From: Deltaproteobacteria bacterium
GTDB lineage: Bacteria > Desulfobacterota > Binatia > UBA9968
Length of the DNA: 11,291 bases
Direction: 5' to 3'
Assembly: GCA_005878685.1 (NCBI GenBank)
Contig: VBLN01000002.1
Coordinates: forward strand, 1-11,291
Below the pieces are notes generated by a model that worked only from the letters and a program-made list of their open reading frames with translations, ran no database searches and was not told where the DNA came from. The position numbers were made by a program, and so were the translations under genes. Position 1 is the stretch's first letter, and every line of letters starts with the position of its first letter. Shown in pieces: positions 6,783 through 11,291 of the stretch.

Positions 6783-6851
6783 CTTTGTTTGTAACTTATC
6801 GTCATTTTCACAAGTAAAATCAGATAGTTAATAAAGATTGGGCCTGTCATC

Positions 6852-8171
6852 ATGGGAGAGTTGTGGCAAGAAACTCTAAAGCAATTACGTGAGAAGTTGG
6901 GCAAACAGAACTTTGAAACATGGATCCGTCCCATCCGTGTTCGTGAGCTCCATGACGCGGAAATTAAATTGGATGTGCCCAACAAATTTTTCCGCGACTG
7001 GCTGAGCGAGCACTTCTTTACTGCTATTCAGGAGACGCTCAATTCCGTGGCTCAACAAACCATGAGAATAGCCATCATCGTCAACCAAGAATTGCAAACG
7101 ACACCGCCAGTTGAAAAACCGGACAGTCAGCCGAGATTTAAACAAAATCGAGCCAATAATCTTATACCCAAGTATACTTTCAACAATTTTGTCGTTGGCG
7201 CCAGCAATCAATTTGCGCATGCCGCTTCACTCGCGGTGGCCAATCAGCCTGGAGAACACCACAATCCATTGTTTATCTATGGCGGAGTCGGCCTCGGCAA
7301 GACCCATCTGGTGAACGCCATCGGTCATAGGGTGGTGGAGAAGCGTCCCCATCTAAGAGTATTCTACCTGAGTTCCGAGTCGTTTATGAACGAGCTGATC
7401 GGCTCGCTCCGAAGAGACAAGATGGACGAGTTCAAGAGCCGCTTTCGCAATGTTGACCTGCTCATACTAGATGACGTGCAGTTCATTGCCGGGAAGGAAC
7501 GAACGCAAGAGGAGTTTTTCCATACATTTAACTCACTTTATGAGTCCCACCGCCAGATTGTCATCACATCGGATAAGTTCCCCAAGGAAATCCCAGACTT
7601 GGAGGATCGCTTAAGGAACAGGTTTGAGGGTGGATTGATCGCGGACATCCAACCTCCAGACGTAGAAACAAGAGTGGCGATCTTACAGAAGAAAGCGGAG
7701 ATCGAGGGCGTGGTGCTGCCCCATGAGGTCGCGATTTTTCTCGCTTCTCAGATCGATTCCAACGTAAGAGAATTGGAAGGTTCTCTCACCCGGCTGGGCG
7801 CTTTTGCATCGCTAACCAAAACACCCATCACGATAGAACTCGCTAAGGAAGTACTGCACAACACCTTGAGGAGTACGCATCGAGAAGTCACTATTGAGAA
7901 CATCCAAAAGACCATCTGCGACTACTTCAATCTCAAGCCTGCGGATCTTAAGGCGAAACGACGGACAAAAAATATTGCTTTCCCTCGACAGGTCGCCATG
8001 TACCTTTGTCGCAAGCACACTTCTACTTCTTTCCCGGCTATCGGACACAAATTTGGCGGGCGTGACCACTCCACCGTTATTCACGCGTCGAAAGTCGTTG
8101 AAAAGAAGATCAAGGAAGATCCCTATATGCAGGCAACGATAGAAAAGATCGAGAGGACGCTAAAGAAATGA
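6852..8171 (+). CDS. dnaA: Chromosomal replication initiator DnaA
   Basis: DnaA binds origin boxes, opens the duplex and helps load the replicative helicase. The 439-residue protein shows all four domains. Domain I opens with LWQETLKQLREKLGKQNFETWIRP. A short variable linker (about 80-105) follows. The AAA+ core has Walker A GGVGLGKT (144-151), Walker B LLILDD (203-208) and box VII LRNRFEGGL (254-262) with the arginine finger. The C-terminal DNA-binding domain ends in the signature FGGRDHSTVIHA (401-412). The start at ATG 6852 matches the family N-terminus, although no real Shine-Dalgarno is present. Length is normal. Confidence 0.98.
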   Translation: MGELWQETLKQLREKLGKQNFETWIRPIRVRELHDAEIKLDVPNKFFRDWLSEHFFTAIQETLNSVAQQTMRIAIIVNQELQTTPPVEKPDSQPRFKQNRANNLIPKYTFNNFVVGASNQFAHAASLAVANQPGEHHNPLFIYGGVGLGKTHLVNAIGHRVVEKRPHLRVFYLSSESFMNELIGSLRRDKMDEFKSRFRNVDLLILDDVQFIAGKERTQEEFFHTFNSLYESHRQIVITSDKFPKEIPDLEDRLRNRFEGGLIADIQPPDVETRVAILQKKAEIEGVVLPHEVAIFLASQIDSNVRELEGSLTRLGAFASLTKTPITIELAKEVLHNTLRSTHREVTIENIQKTICDYFNLKPADLKAKRRTKNIAFPRQVAMYLCRKHTSTSFPAIGHKFGGRDHSTVIHASKVVEKKIKEDPYMQATIEKIERTLKK

Positions 8172-8269
8172 TTGAGGATAACTTGTGAGTATCGGCGGGG
8201 ATTCTGTGAACAGTGGGGCTTGGCAGACAGTGTTAGGCTAGTTGCTGTTCGAAAAGCTGAATAAGACTC

Positions 8270-8289
8270 TTTTGTTAATCACAACAAAA
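8270..8289. repeat. Perfect 7-bp inverted repeat TTTTGTT/AACAAAA
   Basis: TTTTGTT (8270-8276) and AACAAAA (8283-8289) flank six bases that overlap a DnaA-box-like TTAATCACA. Directly after it, CCTAA (8294-8298) pairs with TTAGG (8304-8308) around an AGATC loop, and T-rich sequence follows, so a weak terminator is possible. The AT-rich symmetry could alternatively be a protein-binding site. Confidence 0.5.
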
Positions 8290-8361
8290 AGCCCCTAAAG
8301 ATCTTAGGCTTCACCTTCTTTTCACGGTATTCACAGTCCCTCCTATTACTACTTTAGAATT

Positions 8362-8390
8362 TATAATATAGGTAAGAAAAGAACCGGAGG
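8362..8390 (+). promoter_or_regulatory. dnaN -10 element and ribosome binding site
   Basis: A perfect TATAAT at 8362-8367 lies 30 bp before the dnaN ATG, with CGGAGG at 8385-8390 giving a 7-nt spacing. No good -35 hexamer occurs 16-18 bp upstream (CCTCCT at best), so the promoter may depend on an activator, possibly DnaA bound at the nearby GTATTCACA. Confidence 0.55.
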
Positions 8391-8397
8391 ATAAAAT

Positions 8398-9504
8398 ATG
8401 GAAGTCAAAGCCAAACGGGGAGACTTTCTTACCACGCTCTATTGGACACAAAGTATCGTGGAGAGACGGAACACGATGCCCATATTAGCCGATGTCCTAA
8501 TCGAAGCTCAGGGTGAAGGTATCACGATAACCGCCACAGATCTGGAAGTCGGAGTAAGAGCTAAGTTTAACGGAGAGGTGTCGCAGGATGGGAAAGTGAC
8601 AGTGAATGCGAAAAAGCTGTATGAGATTGTTCGGGAAGCTCCGGCGGATGCCGTTCAGTTAAAACGCTTAGAGAATGATTGGGTAGAAGTGAAAAGCGGC
8701 AAGTCAATTTTTAAAATGGTCGGGATGGACGCGCGTGAATTCCCCCAATTCCCCCAATTCAAAGAAGGAAAACTCGCTTCGATGCCGGCAGGCGTTATCA
8801 GGGAGATGATAGAAAAGACGATCTTCTCTGTTTCTACGGACGAGACCCGCTATAGCCTTAATGGTGTTTTTGTGGAGGAAGATAAGAAAGGAAAGATACG
8901 CATGGTTGCGACGGATGGGCACCGCCTGGCCGTCATTGAGAGAGGGGTCGGCTCGATTGGCTTGGAGAAAGGGGTGATTCTACCAAGGAAGGGGTTGACG
9001 GAAGTAAGAAAACTTCTAGAGGGGGTGGAGGATGGGGTCATATCGATTGGGTTTAGCGAAAACTTGGCTTTGGTCGTCAGAGAAAATGTCGAGCTCTTTA
9101 TGCGACTTATCGACGGCGAATTTCCGGAGTACGGGAAGGTGATCCCGAAGGATAATCCCCATACGCTCAAAATCGAGCAGGATGAGTTTTTAAAAGCACT
9201 GAGGCGGGTCTCTATCTTATCGAGTGAGCGTTACAAGGGAATCAAGCTGGAGGTTGGTGAGGGAAGAATCTCTATCTCAGCCAATAACCCAGATTTGGGT
9301 GAGGCGGTGGAGGAGATGGATGTCGATTATAAGGGGAAGCGTTTAGCGGTCGGTTTTAACGCGCGGTATCTCATCGATGTCCTGAGCGTGTTGGGTACCG
9401 GAGGAGAAGTCGACCTCACCATTAAAGACGAGGTAAGCCCTGGGATCATCAAAAAGGCGGAGGACGACGACTACTTGTATGTGGTAATGCCGATGAGGCT
9501 ATAG
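8398..9504 (+). CDS. dnaN: DNA polymerase III beta subunit (sliding clamp)
   Basis: The 368-residue protein forms the ring that tethers DNA polymerase III to DNA. Recognisable parts are the N-terminal domain with ERRNTMPILADVLIEA, TATDLEVGV and VNAKKLYEIVRE; the second domain with RYSLNGV (151-157) and ATDGHRL (171-177); LIDGEFPEY (237-245); and the canonical C-terminus ending in MPMRL, part of the partner-binding pocket. Length is normal and the ribosome binding site is good. Residues 115-121 read FPQFPQF, encoded by an exact tandem 9-bp repeat. The downstream gene is convergent, so recF and gyrB do not follow. Confidence 0.98.
   Translation: MEVKAKRGDFLTTLYWTQSIVERRNTMPILADVLIEAQGEGITITATDLEVGVRAKFNGEVSQDGKVTVNAKKLYEIVREAPADAVQLKRLENDWVEVKSGKSIFKMVGMDAREFPQFPQFKEGKLASMPAGVIREMIEKTIFSVSTDETRYSLNGVFVEEDKKGKIRMVATDGHRLAVIERGVGSIGLEKGVILPRKGLTEVRKLLEGVEDGVISIGFSENLALVVRENVELFMRLIDGEFPEYGKVIPKDNPHTLKIEQDEFLKALRRVSILSSERYKGIKLEVGEGRISISANNPDLGEAVEEMDVDYKGKRLAVGFNARYLIDVLSVLGTGGEVDLTIKDEVSPGIIKKAEDDDYLYVVMPMRL
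8738..8760 (+). repeat. Tandem 9-bp repeat inside dnaN
   Basis: The unit AATTCCCCC occurs twice, followed by a partial copy AATTC. It is in frame and encodes FPQFPQF in a loop where other clamps have related FPxLP-type sequence, so it need not be a recent insertion. Confidence 0.7.
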
Positions 9505-9541
9505 CGATAACCCAGCTCACTACGCGACCAGGAGAGAAATC

Positions 9542-10405
9542 TTAGCTCCGATATTTTGTGTCGAGAGCGTACTTTTCATCTAAGCCCACAATACTATTGA
9601 AGTCGTCAAAAGAGATCAGTCTGTCCAAGAGGGGCTGCGTCGTTCCATGCTCGCGTAGGGTCATGTACACTTCCCGTAACGCTTTGGCTGAGGCATAGAG
9701 CGGGCCCAAAGGCCATACTACTAGCTGATAGCCATGCTCTTTTAACTCTCCTGGTCCCATCAACGGCGTCACGCCCCTTTCGATCATATTAGCTACGAGC
9801 GGCCCCGGGACGTTGCGCGCGATCTCCCACATTTCTTCTTTACTCTCCGGCGCTTCGATAAAGATGGCATCGGCCCCGGCTTCCTTGAAAGCAATACCCC
9901 GCTTGATCGCATCTTTTAGCCCCAAGGCTTGGCGTGCATCCGTGCGCGCGACAATGTAGAGATCATTACTCTCTCTTGCCTCCATCGCTGCCCTTAACTT
10001 TTTCAATTGCTCCTCCAACGGAATAACCTGTTTGCCTTTCATATGACCACACCGTTTGGGCCATACCTGATCCTCCAAAAACATCCCTGCGGCTCCTATC
10101 CGGATAAGTTCCTTTACTGTGCGTATGACGTTAATGGCATTGCCGTAGCCGGTATCGGCGTCGACTATGACCGGAGTGGGTGCCACCGAACATATGCGTT
10201 GCGCGGCGGCTAGCATTTCGGTTTGGGTTAGAATGCCAAAGTCTGGCTCACCCAACAGAGTAGCAGACAAGCTATAGCCGGTGATGAAGATGACTTCGAA
10301 GCCCACGCCCGCGGCGATCTTAGCGCTTAAGGCGTCGTATACCCCGGGCATCACAAGGACACCTTTTTCCTTTAGCAAATTCCGAATCCGCTCTGCTTTA
10401 TGCAT
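9542..10405 (-). CDS. Isocitrate lyase / PEP mutase-superfamily carbon-carbon lyase
   Basis: The 287-residue protein is a TIM-barrel enzyme related to 2-methylisocitrate lyase, 2,3-dimethylmalate lyase and oxaloacetate decarboxylase. Motifs are PGVYDALSAKIA (20-31), the magnesium-site VDADTGYGN (81-89), EDQVWPKRCGHMKGK (111-125), VARTDA (152-157) and IEAPES (183-188). The KRCGH loop carries the catalytic cysteine (Cys119) of the lyase branch, which PEP mutases lack, so a C-C lyase is favoured. Substrate cannot be told from sequence alone. Length fits this subfamily and is close to PrpB. ATG 10405 has GGAGG a few bases upstream. No prp genes lie nearby. It is convergent with dnaN across 37 bp that contain no obvious terminator. 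Confidence 0.88.
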   Translation of the reverse strand: MHKAERIRNLLKEKGVLVMPGVYDALSAKIAAGVGFEVIFITGYSLSATLLGEPDFGILTQTEMLAAAQRICSVAPTPVIVDADTGYGNAINVIRTVKELIRIGAAGMFLEDQVWPKRCGHMKGKQVIPLEEQLKKLRAAMEARESNDLYIVARTDARQALGLKDAIKRGIAFKEAGADAIFIEAPESKEEMWEIARNVPGPLVANMIERGVTPLMGPGELKEHGYQLVVWPLGPLYASAKALREVYMTLREHGTTQPLLDRLISFDDFNSIVGLDEKYALDTKYRS

Positions 10406-10552
10406 ATCGCCTCCATCAGGTCATCATAGGTCCATTTTTCAGCCACGCAAAACAATTTCGACAAATAACCTGCATCCTAAATGTTTTTGTCAGGAAGGCT
10501 TCACATTATCGCAGAAACAGATCGGTTGCCAAGATAGGTAGCCCGTGCTGTT
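10406..10552 (-). promoter_or_regulatory. Spacer upstream of the lyase gene with possible -10 element
   Basis: On the minus strand TATGAT (10423-10428) resembles a -10 box and would give a leader of about 11 nt carrying the GGAGG site. A -35 match at 16-17 bp spacing is poor (three of six). I see no terminator for the upstream exporter gene, so read-through into the lyase gene is also possible. Confidence 0.3.
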
Positions 10553-11291
10553 CTAATCGCGCGTGCCGATGACGACACCAACAACAATAACTGTTCCCCC
10601 GACGATCTGGTAGGTCCACAAGGTCTCGTTCAAAAAGACTTGCGACAGAATCACGGCAAAAAGGGGCAGGGTGTTGTAAACCAGGCTGGCTCGCCCCGGA
10701 CCAAACGTGCGTATGGAACGGTTCCACAGCAGGAAGGCGAGAAACGAGGGAAAAATGCCGAGGTACACGAACGCTAGGAGCACCTCACTACGGCAAAGCT
10801 CGACCGGATGCGTGCGCAACTCCAAAGAGGCCACCGGGAGGAGTAATAGCGCACCGATGCAAGTGGTGAGCGAGGTCAAGGCGAGGGGAGAAAGATGCTG
10901 CATCATCCGCTTGGCCATCACCGTGTAGAATCCCCAAAGTGAGGTAGCAAAGAAAACGATCACGTCACCAGGGTTGAACTTCATATGAAGCAGGGTATCC
11001 AGGGAGCCCTGACCGACGATCCAGCCGACTCCGGCAAATGACAGCAGAATGCCGAGGACGCGCCGGTTGGTTATCCTTTCGCCGATTAGAACCCAGGCGA
11101 TACAGGTGGTAGTGACAGGGGTGGTTGAGTTCACGAGGGTGGCGTTGATCGCACTCGTGTACTGGAGCCCTATGTACAGGACCGCGTTGAAGGCAAAGAC
11201 GCCCGTCAGGCTCATCAGGACCAAAGGCAGCAGCGTATGCCGCGGCGGCCATTCTCTACGGTAGAGCAGCGCTGGAATCAGCACCAGGGCA
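10553..11291 (-). CDS. EamA/DMT-family exporter, N-terminus cut by window edge
   Basis: The frame is open to the right edge, so about 50 N-terminal residues are missing; the GTG at 11284 is internal. The visible 240-odd residues show about eight hydrophobic segments arranged as the end of one EamA repeat and a complete second. The first contains FNAVLYIGLQYTSAINATLV and WVLIGERITNRRVLGILLSFAGV. The second contains LWGFYTVMAKRM, IFPSFLAFLLWNRSIRTFGPGRASLVYNTLPLFAVILSQVFLNETL and a final GGTVIVVGVVIG. The paired pattern of x-x-G/N-E helices is typical of drug/metabolite exporters of the inner membrane. Substrate is unknown. It lies 147 bp upstream of the lyase gene on the same strand and may share a transcript with it. 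Confidence 0.88.
   Translation of the reverse strand, partial: ALVLIPALLYRREWPPRHTLLPLVLMSLTGVFAFNAVLYIGLQYTSAINATLVNSTTPVTTTCIAWVLIGERITNRRVLGILLSFAGVGWIVGQGSLDTLLHMKFNPGDVIVFFATSLWGFYTVMAKRMMQHLSPLALTSLTTCIGALLLLPVASLELRTHPVELCRSEVLLAFVYLGIFPSFLAFLLWNRSIRTFGPGRASLVYNTLPLFAVILSQVFLNETLWTYQIVGGTVIVVGVVIGTRD

Larger units (their letters stand above)
6440..6851. other. Divergent hemL-dnaA spacer, candidate replication origin (oriC)
   Basis: This 412-bp stretch has no convincing gene. It is AT-rich in two parts (about 6480-6580 and 6705-6840). It contains a head-to-head DnaA-box palindrome at 6763-6782 and phased TTTTTnGTAAA repeats at 6725-6758. A perfect 8-bp palindrome, GTCTAGAC, lies at 6600-6607. 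Position next to dnaA is the commonest bacterial oriC location. It must also hold the dnaA and hemL/atp promoters. For dnaA, TAAAAT at 6815-6820 is a possible -10 but has no good -35. I found no convincing hemL promoter. Confidence 0.75.
8172..8397. other. dnaA-dnaN spacer with degenerate DnaA boxes and inverted repeats
   Basis: No gene fits this 226-bp spacer. It holds several near-matches to TTATCCACA. On the minus strand these are TTATCCTCA (8173-8181, one mismatch) and a weaker one within CTGTGAACAG (8204-8213). On the plus strand they are TTAATCACA (8275-8283) and GTATTCACA (8327-8335), each with two mismatches. The spacer also holds an inverted repeat at 8270-8289 and the dnaN promoter region. 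It could be a second origin lobe, as in bipartite origins, or a site for DnaA control of dnaN. Confidence 0.5.

Noticed and set aside
6616..6831. 71-residue plus-strand reading frame in the dnaA upstream region
   Set aside because: It runs through the DnaA-box palindrome and AT-rich repeats, has no ribosome binding site and resembles no family; chance frame in the origin.

Overview
The window (about 11.3 kb, moderately GC-rich by eye) is bacterial chromosomal DNA around a probable replication origin: dnaA and dnaN lie beside an AT-rich, gene-free stretch carrying a DnaA-box palindrome. Gene content and order suggest a deltaproteobacterium-like or related uncultured lineage. The grounds are an F0 module (atpZ-atpI-atpB-atpE) separate from any F1 genes, an atpE with a signal-peptide-like N-terminus, and hemL directly upstream of the F0 genes. 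This placement is inferred from recalled gene order, not from a search.

Layout. (1) Positions 1-3306, plus strand: a tight cluster of a 5'-truncated endonuclease Q-type PHP nuclease, a SAM hydroxide adenosyltransferase, a site-2-type M50 membrane metalloprotease and a dCMP deaminase. The last three are nearly or actually overlapping (GTGA and ATGA junctions). (2) Positions 3309-3332: a strong GC hairpin between convergent operons, with its T-tract on the minus strand. (3) Positions 3355-6439, minus strand: transcription order hemL, atpZ, atpI, atpB, atpE. hemL is frame-disrupted by a net loss of about 25 nt at a conserved active-site-proximal segment. (4) Positions 6440-6851: divergent spacer and oriC candidate. 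(5) Positions 6852-9504, plus strand: dnaA, a 226-bp spacer with degenerate DnaA boxes, inverted repeats and a TATAAT box, then dnaN. (6) Positions 9542-11291, minus strand: an isocitrate lyase/PEP mutase-superfamily lyase and a DMT (EamA) exporter cut by the window edge. recF and gyrB do not follow dnaN.

How the genes work together. DnaA and the sliding clamp start and sustain replication at the adjacent origin. The F0 genes build the membrane rotor/stator part of ATP synthase; the c subunit, needed in many copies, has its own very strong ribosome binding site. HemL would supply 5-aminolevulinate for heme if it were intact. The left cluster links repair of deaminated DNA bases (EndoQ) with a dUMP-producing deaminase, an idea worth testing but not proven.

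Most of the window is conserved housekeeping DNA, and I see no mobile element, CRISPR array, tRNA or rRNA. The observations most worth a second look are the broken hemL, the structured repeats in the origin, and the EndoQ/dCMP deaminase linkage.
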